Shown here: positions 21,227-29,569 of the stretch, in pieces
How positions within the stretch are numbered: the stretch's first letter is position 1
Layout: each line of letters opens with the position of its first letter
DNA from: Trichomonas vaginalis G3
Taxonomy: Eukaryota; Parabasalia; Trichomonadida; Trichomonadidae
Direction of reading: 5' to 3'
Length of the DNA stretch: 64,000 bases
Assembly (NCBI RefSeq): GCF_026262505.1
Contig: NC_067206.1
Span: 17,257,319 to 17,321,318, forward strand
Program-made: the position numbers and the translations under genes
The notes under the pieces: model-generated
What the model was told of the DNA's origin: nothing
The model's database searches: none
The model's input: the letters and a program-made list of their open reading frames with translations, nothing else

Positions 21227-21715
21227 ATGCAATAGAAAAGAAGTTTAATGAATGTCTTACAAACACGTATGAATATCTTATGCGGTGGGAAGCCAGATGG
21301 AAATAAATTTACGTCAAATATGCAATTTATAAAATCTTATGTCGACAGGCTACGTAGCACAGTGGTCTAAGGTGGTGTTATGGAGGGGTCAGTGTCTGTG
21401 GTTCGAACCGCGACAGCGCCGTATTTTCTTATTTTCTTTGTTTGTCTTGTTTGTCGTGAATAAAAAGTGTCATAAAAGTGCTCTATCTTCCACGGGAATA
21501 AATAAAAAATTTCCTTTATTTCTTCTTTATTTCTTTGTTCCCGTGGAAGAAGGGTTTTGCTGTTTTTTCTCAGCCGAAATCAATGATTTTTTCATTTTTG
21601 GAATCCTTAGCGAATGAGGAATCTTTTCTCTCGTGGAAGCTTTGACCAAAAATAATGTTTAGGTGAAGAGGTGAGATCTCACCCGTTTTCTCACCTAATT
21701 TTTCACCTCTTTTTT
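21227..21715. other. noncoding stretch with a tRNA-like sequence and the inner palindrome
   Basis: This 490-bp gap has a tRNA-like segment (21348-21420), an inverted pair of CTTCCACGGGAATAAATAAA and GTTCCCGTGGAAG (about 21487-21552), and the palindrome GGTGAGATCTCACC at 21670-21683 with flanking GGTGAA/TTCACC repeats. An open frame across it (21339-21617) has no protein-like character. Confidence 0.5.
21348..21420 (+). ncRNA. tRNA-like sequence, probably degenerate
   Basis: The 73-base segment has a good A-box look-alike (TAGCACAGTGGTCTAAGG) and a perfect B-box (GGTTCGAACC) at tRNA-like spacing. The acceptor and T stems pair poorly when folded by hand and I cannot define an anticodon stem. 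It may be an old tRNA copy or an RNA polymerase III promoter piece used otherwise. Confidence 0.3.
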
Positions 21716-22681
21716 TCACAAGCGTTTTACATGAATTGTACGATGTATATTTGAAATCCTAAACAATTTCGTAGCTTCTATTTCTTCTTTTAGTACATCG
21801 AATGTTTTAACAATGCCGAAGGTTTCTTTATACTTCTTCTTGACGTCAGATAGAAGGAAATCGTCAGCAGTTGGATAATTTTTGTTCAGAAATGACAGCA
21901 TGTCCATTTTATTTTCTACCGGCTTCTCTGCTTCTTTCTTTAAGTCAGCATAGTCGTTTCGCATACGTTCTATCTCTTTTACTGAATAGTTATATTTCCT
22001 CATTGCTGCTTTACATTTAGAACATTGCGACATCGTTTTTGCGTTATACATTGAAATAAAACCAGCTAGAACAACCAAGGCGTCAATGGTTTTCTTTAAA
22101 TCTGAAGCAGTTGGTTTTATCTGTTCATGCCATACCTTACCTCTTCTATCTTTATCTCTTATCTGCCATACACATTTTGCAGCTAATGAAACAAAGTTGT
22201 CGTATGTCTTAAACTCCCCAGATTTATATATGTCAGAGATGTTCTTATATACCATGTCGCAATCTTTGTCCATAACTTTATGGTTGCAATGATATCCTAG
22301 AAACTCATAATTTACTTTACGTATGAATTTCTTAATTTCTACTGAGTCAGTTGCTTTGACTTCAATTTCGTCGAATTCAGGAATAGTTAGTTTTTGCTGC
22401 TGAATTTCAGGTAGTTTAGGCAAATGGTCGATGAGGTCCTCCATTTCATAAAGATACTGTTCATTTGTTTCATCTTTCGCACTACAGTCTAAATTACTTG
22501 TTAAAAGTTCCTGCTTTATTCTTTGTATTTCTGTTTCGAAAGTAAATGAAGAAGGAATGAAGCTTTTCATTTCTACTAACATAGATGTTGGATTCATGAC
22601 TAGCGAGTTTGGTGCTGTAGTTGTGGACAGAGTCCCGCCGTTCGTGGCTTGAATTGTTGTTGTGCCGATTGTTGAAATCAT
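21716..22681 (-). CDS. unknown 321-residue helical protein of Polinton B, bracketed by inverted palindromes
   Basis: I choose the ATG at 22681 (MISTIGTTTIQATNGG) rather than the upstream one, because the region before it is the AT-rich leader shared with the KilA-N gene. Residues 30-130 are acidic and helical, and there is a Cys cluster (CSKCKAAMRK) near the middle, preceded by CNHKVMDKDCDM. No family recognised. The gene is flanked by inverted copies of a segment with GGTGAGATCTCACC (21670 and 22824) that also lies in both terminal repeats. Confidence 0.6.
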   Translation of the reverse strand: MISTIGTTTIQATNGGTLSTTTAPNSLVMNPTSMLVEMKSFIPSSFTFETEIQRIKQELLTSNLDCSAKDETNEQYLYEMEDLIDHLPKLPEIQQQKLTIPEFDEIEVKATDSVEIKKFIRKVNYEFLGYHCNHKVMDKDCDMVYKNISDIYKSGEFKTYDNFVSLAAKCVWQIRDKDRRGKVWHEQIKPTASDLKKTIDALVVLAGFISMYNAKTMSQCSKCKAAMRKYNYSVKEIERMRNDYADLKKEAEKPVENKMDMLSFLNKNYPTADDFLLSDVKKKYKETFGIVKTFDVLKEEIEATKLFRISNIHRTIHVKRL

Positions 22682-22783
22682 ATCTTTTATACAAAATAAA
22701 AAAATAAATAAAAATAAAACTAACTTTATTTTTTCTATCTTAAGGAAATTCATGAAAATTCACGAGAAAGCTAAAGCAATCTG

Positions 22784-22860
22784 AGCCGCTAAGCGGCGAG
22801 GGTGAAAAAAGAGGTGAAAAACGGGTGAGATCTCACCTCTTCACCTAAAATATATTTTTG
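22784..22860. promoter_or_regulatory. inner palindrome cluster, right of the bracketed gene
   Basis: A GC-rich GCCGCTAAGCGGC palindrome is followed by GGTGAAAAAAGAGGTG and GGTGAGATCTCACC (22824-22837). It is an inverted match of 21655-21710 and of the inner parts of both terminal repeats (11253, 29603). It may be a protein-binding or recombination site; that is inference. Confidence 0.5.
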
Positions 22861-22947
22861 GTGTAAATTTATGACAAAAATAAATGGTACCATTAATGAT
22901 ATCATGACTGTTCTCATTCATGTCTGATTTACATCTAATGAAAAAAT

Positions 22948-24033
22948 TTAGAAGAATTTTCTTATTCTTTCTGGCTTATTTTTGTCTTTCCAGTACTCCC
23001 GCTCTAATGGTCCCAGATGTGTTGACTTTGACTCTCTCAAGTTCTTAGATGGTATAACATCTTCAACGCCTCCTTCATATCTTACTTTATAAGTGTCATC
23101 GTTTATGTTATAGCCAAGTATTTCAATAACCACTCCTCGCTTTGCTTCGTCAATGGTTTCAGCAAGTTTGCCATTACTACTTTCGACTAATTTGTGACGA
23201 TGGTAAAACGCAATAGAGTCGTCAGCAGCTTTTATAAGATATCCATTACCTTGCGTAGAGTCTACGATATAATAGTTTCTACTTAACCTTAAACGTTTCT
23301 TTGTCAACGGTTTGTCGTCAAGAACTACACGAACTTTTGTACCAGGAATGAGGGTAAATTGTGTTGAATTTCTGATATTTTGCGTTTGGCTTCGTTTCTT
23401 TTGTATATACTTTTCTTCTTGTTGTTGTGTCATTGAATTTGGTGTATGCCCTGTTGTAGAATGTGTTGAGGAATTGTAAACTTCGGTGAAATGTTTCATT
23501 GTTTCTTCGGTAAAGTCTCGCTCTTGGTTTAAATCTCTGAGCGTTCTTATGAAGCGGTTTATGATGCCGAGTATGTTATGGTTATGGTCTTCAGTAGTGT
23601 AGTGAGTTATGTTATGCTTAATGAGAAAATCTGTGATTTCATTGCTGAGGTATGCACTGTCTTTGTCTGATGTTAAAGTACTTGGGCTATGTTCTGCTAC
23701 AAACTTTTGTAAAACTCTTAACACTTCACGAGTTCCTTTATTTTTCATTGGATATGCATATGCTTTACGAGTGTTAACATTAATGAAGATGAGGAATGGT
23801 TTATGTACTCCTTTCTTACTCTGAACGAGAGTGTCAAATTGGTATGCGTCAGGAGTGTTGGAGTAAATTGGTAAAAAGTAGTCGTAAGGGTTTATTTTTG
23901 TTTGATGTACAACATTTTTGTCAAAGAACCTTTTCACTTCAGCTCTGTTAGTAAATCCCCAACTCTTTGCAGCTTCATTGAATTTCTTAAATGACCTCCA
24001 TGGATGTTGTTCGAATACTTCTTTCAAGCTCAT
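22948..24033 (-). CDS. integrase of Polinton B (rve core plus chromo-like tail)
   Basis: 361 residues, open throughout. The N-terminal 60 residues look like a helical DNA-binding part. The core has the first acidic motif at YQFDTLVQSKKG, the second at LTSDKDSAYLS, and the third region at NHNILGIINRFIRTLRD. The C-terminal part (RGVVIEILGYNINDDTYKVR then YEGGVEDVIPSKNLRE) looks like a small beta-barrel/chromo-type domain. It would cut and join the element ends, giving the 5-bp duplication seen at the borders. It resembles Maverick integrases more than the transposases elsewhere in this window. Confidence 0.9.
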   Translation of the reverse strand: MSLKEVFEQHPWRSFKKFNEAAKSWGFTNRAEVKRFFDKNVVHQTKINPYDYFLPIYSNTPDAYQFDTLVQSKKGVHKPFLIFINVNTRKAYAYPMKNKGTREVLRVLQKFVAEHSPSTLTSDKDSAYLSNEITDFLIKHNITHYTTEDHNHNILGIINRFIRTLRDLNQERDFTEETMKHFTEVYNSSTHSTTGHTPNSMTQQQEEKYIQKKRSQTQNIRNSTQFTLIPGTKVRVVLDDKPLTKKRLRLSRNYYIVDSTQGNGYLIKAADDSIAFYHRHKLVESSNGKLAETIDEAKRGVVIEILGYNINDDTYKVRYEGGVEDVIPSKNLRESKSTHLGPLEREYWKDKNKPERIRKFF

Positions 24034-24081
24034 TTATGTAAAGTTAAAGATTTTATTCAAGACGGTACCATGCGAATATAG

Positions 24082-25011
24082 TCACAAATGGTGGCATATA
24101 ATCTGCACCCGAGCCTGTTGGATTTGTTGTGAAAGTATGGACATGATTTCCTCCCGGTTCAGTTTGTCGAAAAGTCTTTTTTGCTGCATTGTTATAAGAT
24201 GGAGATAAAACATCATTGCCAGCTTTATTTTAAGGCATGCATAGTCTGGTGTTTGAGGAGCAGAAGGCTCGATGTATGTAATTTTAAAGAAATCGTCATA
24301 ATTTTTCTTAAAGGTTTCATATGTTGTTTTGAATGTATTGAACCTCATTATTATATCAAGAAGTTTTGTCAATGAGTCAGCAATTGCTTCATCTACTGTT
24401 GACGTTTTGAGTTTTATTTCTGCTGAGTCGTTTATGAATGGTACTTGACATTGAGTTGTATATGGGTCAAATCCTGTAGGACCCAAATGAAGCAAGTAGT
24501 CTAAAATATCACGAACAGACTTTGAGACAGTTGTGTCGTTCTTCATGACGATTTCACCATTTACAATGAATGACATAGTACATGAAGTTATTTGTGGGTC
24601 AAAACCAGAAGGATTGAAATGAAGCATATAGTTCAGCGCCGCATACACTGACTTATACACTGTTTCATTATTTTTTGACACAATTTCACCATTTACAATG
24701 AATGGCATTGTCGAAGGAGTTGTTTTTGTATCGAACCCTGAAGGATTGAAGTTAAGAATGCTTTCAAGAGCTTCATATACAGACCTATAAACAGTTGTGT
24801 CGTTCTTCATGACAACTTCACCATTTACAATGAAAGGCATAGTACATGGAGTTAAAATAGGGTCAAACTTTTCATAGTCCTTCCATGTTATATATTTCTC
24901 AGTATTTCCATCAGAAATAACAATATATTTGTCAGTAAGTGTGAGAGAGTATTGACCAAAATATAAACGTTTAGCTCTGTCAGCTTCATACGCATATGCA
25001 GCTATACTCAT
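24082..25011 (-). CDS. repeat protein with four ~43-residue modules, Polinton B (possible fibre or spike)
   Basis: 309 residues. After a 45-residue start, modules of about 43 residues follow: each has a TMPFIVNGE(V/I)V segment, a TVYKSVYEAL-like segment and ends NPSGFD. Three are close and the fourth (QVPFINDSAEIKLKTSTVDE) is diverged. The C-terminal 100 residues are helical (FKTTYETFKKNYDDFFKITY). Tandem modules beside the penton-like gene suggest a vertex or attachment protein, but I cannot show it. The start at 25011 is only 17 bp from the ATG of the divergent gene. Confidence 0.6.
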   Translation of the reverse strand: MSIAAYAYEADRAKRLYFGQYSLTLTDKYIVISDGNTEKYITWKDYEKFDPILTPCTMPFIVNGEVVMKNDTTVYRSVYEALESILNFNPSGFDTKTTPSTMPFIVNGEIVSKNNETVYKSVYAALNYMLHFNPSGFDPQITSCTMSFIVNGEIVMKNDTTVSKSVRDILDYLLHLGPTGFDPYTTQCQVPFINDSAEIKLKTSTVDEAIADSLTKLLDIIMRFNTFKTTYETFKKNYDDFFKITYIEPSAPQTPDYACLKIKLAMMFYLHLITMQQKRLFDKLNREEIMSILSQQIQQARVQIICHHL

Positions 25012-25028
25012 ATTTTAATGAGAATAAA

Positions 25029-25805
25029 ATGTTGTTCTATTTGCAAAGTACAGACCCAAACGAATACGGGACAGTAAAGCTACAAACAAACTTAGGTCTT
25101 CAGAATGAAGCACTTGCTTTCAGAGTTGTTGACTTCAATACTATCGCAACTTTTGTCATAACTGACGAAACAGATTTCATGGAGTTTGAAATAGATGGAA
25201 AGAAGCACAAAATAAGATTTCACAATAATGTAGAATATAAGATGGAAACATTAGCTGGAGTGTTAAATGCTCTCATAAATACTACAATAAACAAGGATAA
25301 CGAAGAAAACTTAATGAATGTTAAACTTATTGCAGGAGTTTTGAAGTTCAGTTATGCGAAGGAGTTTAAGATAACACGAATGAGTCATAGAGTTCAATTG
25401 CTTCTGGGTGCATACCATATGACATTTCCTTTGAAAAGTGTTGACAAAACGATTGAGATGAAATCTGTTCCATACGTATGTTATGGTAATTGTTTATACA
25501 TTGAGTCAAAAATAGCTAATGTCACAGGTATTTCAGGAGTTAATAGTAAAGGTTCAGTAGAATATAAGTCTTTCTGTTATGCAGTCAATTCAATGTTCAT
25601 TCCAAACGTTCCTGTCATAGCAACTCATTTAGGTAAATGGGTTCGCATTAGTCCTCATAATTTGAAAGACATGCAATTCAGACTTGTTGACTTTCAAGGA
25701 GAGCCTGTAGAACTGAAGGCACCAGTGCGAATGACTGTTGAAGTTGACTTTTTAGAAAATATTAAATGCAACAGCTTACAAGAGAACTCAGAGCTAAAAA
25801 TATAA
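25029..25805 (+). CDS. penton-like minor capsid protein of Polinton B
   Basis: I choose the ATG at 25029 (MLFYLQSTDPNEYG), since the upstream in-frame ATG lies inside the divergent gene. 258 residues. The C-terminal segment MFIPNVPVIATHLGKWVRIS ... MQFRLVDFQGEPVELKAPVR has the pattern of penton-base type proteins of Polintons (a RLVD-x-G-x-PV strand pair near the end). The same pattern occurs in element C (49423-50204: ITLTLVDANFVPVKLLCPMY). It would form capsid vertices. Intact. Confidence 0.65.
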   Translation: MLFYLQSTDPNEYGTVKLQTNLGLQNEALAFRVVDFNTIATFVITDETDFMEFEIDGKKHKIRFHNNVEYKMETLAGVLNALINTTINKDNEENLMNVKLIAGVLKFSYAKEFKITRMSHRVQLLLGAYHMTFPLKSVDKTIEMKSVPYVCYGNCLYIESKIANVTGISGVNSKGSVEYKSFCYAVNSMFIPNVPVIATHLGKWVRISPHNLKDMQFRLVDFQGEPVELKAPVRMTVEVDFLENIKCNSLQENSELKI

Positions 25806-26005
25806 AGTATGAATGTTATGTATTAGGTCATGAACTTTGGTTGTTGCTGTTTGATGAAACAAATGAGTTAGTTATGTCAGTCAAGAGAACAGAAAAATAT
25901 TGTGTTAGTGAAAACTGCACCAAGTCAATAAGATTAGGTTTGCATTATGAAGATGAGTTCGATACTGTTGAAGAAGTTTTGGATAGATATTACAAATTGC
26001 TTTAA
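25766..26005 (+). CDS. unknown 79-residue protein overlapping the penton-like gene
   Basis: It starts inside the last 40 bases of the penton-like gene in another frame (MQQLTRELRAKNIKYECYVL) and ends with its stop codon overlapping that of the convergent gene by 4 bp. Cys-containing beta-like pattern; unknown family. Confidence 0.5.
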   Translation: MQQLTRELRAKNIKYECYVLGHELWLLLFDETNELVMSVKRTEKYCVSENCTKSIRLGLHYEDEFDTVEEVLDRYYKLL

Positions 26006-26616
26006 TTTACTAAAACATATTTCAAGCAAAGTTTATATTCTGTTGAAAGTTTTGTATACTCGTTCGAATATTTATACTTAAACTCAACTCCTGTAGTTCC
26101 TGGTGTTTCAATGATGCGGATGTTACCTATTTTCATGAATGGTGGCGTTTGACCACAGCATTCGATTTCAGGGTCGAGATAGTCAATGACACATTGTTTC
26201 CCTGTTATTCGTGATATAACATTTTCAAGGTCCTCCTTTGTTAGAATTATTTGGTTCTTGCTTATAAGATTTACCAAAAGCTTCTTATCGTCTTTGAGTA
26301 AAATTGTTTGGTATAACTGAAGAAGGTAATGGTCTACGTTATCTGAAGGATTTGTTTGAACATTTGTGTAAGGATTGTCGTTGGCTTCTCTTGAAAGAAC
26401 TTGGTCCAGTGGTGGATACTCTAACTTAACGTCTGATGTAGCGTTAGCGTTTGAAGCTGAGTTTAAATTCACGGATTTCAGCTCTGGTTCTTTTTCTTTC
26501 AAACACTCTGAACTATAGTTCTTTATGACAATATTGTTTGTCGTTCGTGAGTCAACATTTGATGTTGGTTCAATTGGAACATTAACGGCACCAGCTAAGA
26601 TGGATTTGCTTCTCAT
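26002..26616 (-). CDS. conserved (D/E)P-(E/D)I-x-CCG protein of Polinton B
   Basis: 204 residues. The first 100 residues are Ser/Asn-rich and probably disordered. The C-terminal 100 residues match by eye the gene at 48840-49418 of element C: helix LLVNLISKNQIILTKEDLEN, then DYLDPEIECCGQTPPFMKIG, then EFKYKYS. In the other gene the equivalent segment is EIEPDISCCGVSYNAIDKIY and LNLKYSF. Conservation across two distant elements marks it as a core virion or morphogenesis gene of this Polinton group. No known domain name offered. Confidence 0.65.
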   Translation of the reverse strand: MRSKSILAGAVNVPIEPTSNVDSRTTNNIVIKNYSSECLKEKEPELKSVNLNSASNANATSDVKLEYPPLDQVLSREANDNPYTNVQTNPSDNVDHYLLQLYQTILLKDDKKLLVNLISKNQIILTKEDLENVISRITGKQCVIDYLDPEIECCGQTPPFMKIGNIRIIETPGTTGVEFKYKYSNEYTKLSTEYKLCLKYVLVN

Positions 26617-26641
26617 TTCATATAGAATAAAAACCTTTTAT

Positions 26642-27043
26642 ATGTATGAAATGAACAATATACTCGACAAGGGTTTGAATGTAAAGCTAACGAATGAAAA
26701 TATTGTTGAATTCACTGAGACAGGAGCTGTGTATAAAGATGTAGAACTACTGAACAAAAGAGCTAAGGGAAGAAGCAGGAACATGAACAAAGGGTGGAAG
26801 CCTATAAAAATTTATGTCAATGATGGCTCAGGAGGTTCAAACATAAAGTATGCAGAAAGTTATAGAGTTTATGCTCTCAAAGGTGAAAAGCCTTCATTTA
26901 AGAACAGCTATTCTAACGCATATCCTCAAAAGCTAACGGATGGGGAAGTGGATGATATGAATGACAGCAAAAATATTAACAGAAATGGCGACAGAGATGC
27001 ATGGAATTTGTTTACCATCAGTCAATTGAAGGTTAAACTTTAA
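26642..27043 (+). CDS. unknown 133-residue protein of Polinton B
   Basis: The ATG at 26642 (MYEMNNILDKGLNV) is chosen because the upstream frame is inside the divergent gene. It has a basic middle (NKRAKGRSRNMNKGWKPIKI) and a Gly/Ser turn. The stop overlaps the end of the convergent ATPase gene by 4 bp. Unknown family. Confidence 0.5.
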   Translation: MYEMNNILDKGLNVKLTNENIVEFTETGAVYKDVELLNKRAKGRSRNMNKGWKPIKIYVNDGSGGSNIKYAESYRVYALKGEKPSFKNSYSNAYPQKLTDGEVDDMNDSKNINRNGDRDAWNLFTISQLKVKL

Positions 27044-27920
27044 AACAATGTTGGTCGTTCCCATGGAATATTTTTGACTTTAATGGTATTAGTCATGATA
27101 TGAATCTCAAGGTATGAACGAGGAGAGATGAGAGACTTATATGCTTCCCAAATTTCTTCAAAAGGTAATGTTATACCTGACTGTTTCCAAATGAGTTCAA
27201 TATCATAACGTGAGAAACCTTGAAAGATAACGAAGTCAGTTATGAGACGTTTTATGTTTAAAGCAAGAAAACGCCATGTTTGCATAAGTATTGCTACAGT
27301 TAAGTGGTAATGTCTGACTTTAGTAATGATGTTAGCTAATGGTGAGTCTGGTTTTGACACTAAACCTTTTCCGCGAAGTCGTCACAAACAAGTGTTTGAA
27401 GGATATTTTTTGAAGGGGTATTTTGAAAGTTTTGACAGAATGTAGTTTGTAAGTCGTTTCATATCGTAAACTCCTGAGTATTGACGTAAGTGGTGTTTGT
27501 CAATAATTCTTTCCATCTCCTCAGAAGTCTTTTGCATTCCTGACTGTATGAACTCACGATGGCATAATATTTCCTCTTACGTCGAATGTAACGTTGAAGA
27601 AATTCAATGAGTTCACTGTCTGGAACTTTAACGACAGAGGCTTGAACTTTTGACATAAATGTTTTCGCTGTTGAGTCCATAGAGTCTGAAGTTGCTGATA
27701 TAATGATTTGGTCATAGTAAGAGTCGTTTCCTAAACGTTCTGTTATGAGTATATGACGAATGAGGTTAAATGTCTTACCTGAACCCATCTTTCCACAATA
27801 GAAATAAACACCATTTGAACAGAACTCATAGTCCTTACTGAAAGGAAGAATAAGAGAAGAGTTAAGTTTGTCTGTAGTTTCATTCATGTCTTCATCTACG
27901 TCATGTATTAAATGCTTCAT
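27040..27920 (-). pseudogene. packaging ATPase of Polinton B (A32-like), broken
   Basis: The N-terminal part has a classic P-loop, YFYCGKMGSGKTFNLIRHIL, followed by a strand QIIISATSDSMDSTA. The C-terminal part has AILMQTWRFLALNIKRLITD and FVIFQGFSRYDIELIW, the sensor-like region seen in poxvirus A32 and Polinton ATPases. It would drive DNA into the capsid. It lies between the CCG-motif gene and the minor capsid genes. The copy is broken, perhaps twice. Confidence 0.8.
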
Positions 27921-27936
27921 TTTATCTCCATTAAAA

Positions 27937-28816
27937 ATGCAAGTCAGAAATATTCAGAACATAGCACCGAGTCTAACTGACAAGAGTATAAAGATATACT
28001 ATGAACACGTTATGATGAAACCAACCAAAATTCAAGAAAGTCAGTATACTTATGAATATCCAAGACACTGGGTAGAGTATGTAGGAGGTGAGAAAGCTAT
28101 TGAAATCAGACAGGTTCGAAGTATTCCAGCAGGAAGAACAATATTATTGAAGAACTTTAATGTTTTGAGGTATAATGATGAAACAAAGAAGCAAGATAGT
28201 TTTCCTGTTGCTGTGTATGTGAACTTAGATACAGGAGATGACATGAAAGTTTTTAACAAAGCTTCAAACGGTAGTGAGAGAACAACTGACTGCGGAAGGA
28301 CATCCATTACCTTCAGAAGTTACCATAGCATATAATTTTGAAACAAACTCAATAGATTTTAAAGTCGTCTCTGCAAAGAAGTCAGGTTTTACATTTAATG
28401 AAGCAGATGTATATTCGAATGAAAACTTCAAAGCTATTGCATGGTTAGATAATGACGATTGCTTTAAGAAAATATTTAAATACAGTGACTCAACGATGTC
28501 AATAGATGACCTTCGTGGAATGTTACCATCGACGTTTACAGTTGAAGGTTCAGCAGGATTGCTTACAAGATTGTCAATTGGTGGCATTTGGTCTCGTGAG
28601 AACATTGTTATAAAATCCAGTATAAGTGAATTTGCTGAAGAATCTATATTATGTCTTTCAAACTATATGTATTCGCCGCCGAAGCATTATAGTATAACAA
28701 ACTTTGTCAGTAAGTTTAACATAAGACTTGTCGAACCTTCTTCAATGAAAGATGTTGTGCTACCTAAAGATGGAAAGGATGGACTCATTATTGAAATGAT
28801 TTTAATTGCATATTAA
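27937..28816 (+). pseudogene. probable minor capsid protein of Polinton B (paralogue of 14434-15291), broken
   Basis: Coding signal starts at the ATG at 27937 (MQVRNIQNIAPSLTDKSI), 16 bp from the start of the divergent ATPase. N- and C-terminal motifs match the gene at 14434 (see there). It is immediately followed by the next gene, whose ATG abuts its TAA. The copy appears broken once. Confidence 0.55.
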
Positions 28817-29041
28817 ATGAGCTTGTTCTTGAAGGTCATTCATGATGAAATAACTGTTGTAGAAGATGTTAGCAATTGTTCAGACATTTTGAAGCGTATA
28901 GATGATATAAGAAATAAGTTAGATAGACCGCAAAGCGGTGAGGGCGAAGCCCGTGAGAACGCTTATGTTTCATTGACTTTCTCCAGTAACGAGAACTTTT
29001 ATGAGATAATATTGAAGAGAGATGATTTTAATATGGTGTAA
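28817..29041 (+). CDS. small unknown protein of Polinton B containing an in-frame GC-rich repeat
   Basis: 74 residues, start abutting the preceding stop (TAA then ATG) and stop abutting the next ATG. Residues 37-48 (DRPQSGEGEAREN) are encoded by ACCGCAAAGCGGTGAGGGCG..., a GC-rich palindromic repeat also found in frame in the polymerase. The rest (SLFLKVIHDEITVVEDVSNC, helix DILKRIDDIRNKL) is AT-rich like its neighbours. Unknown function. Confidence 0.55.
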   Translation: MSLFLKVIHDEITVVEDVSNCSDILKRIDDIRNKLDRPQSGEGEARENAYVSLTFSSNENFYEIILKRDDFNMV

Positions 29042-29569
29042 ATGGTAGCTTGGGCAGCTTTAGGCGCAATGGGAACAAAAGCATTAGCATTTGGAGCAAA
29101 AGCACTTGGAGCTTATGACGCAGTAAATAAAATGAGTGGAGGAAGGGTTTCGAAGACATTAGATGCAAATAAAGGGAAGATTGGAGGCTGGGTTGCAAAG
29201 AAGTTAAGATTAAATAAAATAGGGCTCATAAATAAAGCATCCAATTTGGTTGCGACTGAGTCAGAAAATGCTTTAGGAAAGGACGATGAGTTTGCAAAAC
29301 ACGCAAAAGACTTTAATGACCAGATGAAAGGTGAAACAATGCATTTAAATAGAGTCGATGGAACTAAAGAAAATGTTTCTTCTCCACCAGTAGTTCTTCC
29401 GTATGGTCCCTATGGAATGTATGGAAACCCTTATGAACGACCATTTGACCCATTGACTGGTGGAAGTAACTGGTATCATTACGGACGAAGAAGAAAGACA
29501 GTCAAGTTGGAGACAGACGTGAAGAAAGCAACTAAAAAGAAACCAAGGAAGAGAGTTATAAAGCAATGA
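29042..29569 (+). CDS. basic Ala/Gly-rich virion-type protein of Polinton B
   Basis: 175 residues. N-terminal 50 residues are Ala/Gly-rich and amphipathic (MVAWAALGAMGTKALAFGAK), the middle is charged, then a Pro/Gly/Tyr stretch (LPYGPYGMYGNPYERPFDPL) and a very basic C-terminus (KKATKKKPRKRVIKQ). This composition fits a DNA-binding or membrane-active internal capsid protein like adenovirus pVI/pVII, by inference. The last codons lie in the right terminal repeat. Confidence 0.6.
   Translation: MVAWAALGAMGTKALAFGAKALGAYDAVNKMSGGRVSKTLDANKGKIGGWVAKKLRLNKIGLINKASNLVATESENALGKDDEFAKHAKDFNDQMKGETMHLNRVDGTKENVSSPPVVLPYGPYGMYGNPYERPFDPLTGGSNWYHYGRRRKTVKLETDVKKATKKKPRKRVIKQ

Noticed and set aside
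21339-21617. 92-codon frame with hydrophobic Phe/Leu-rich sequence
   Set aside because: It overlaps the tRNA-like segment and an inverted repeat; the Phe-rich look comes from T-rich DNA.
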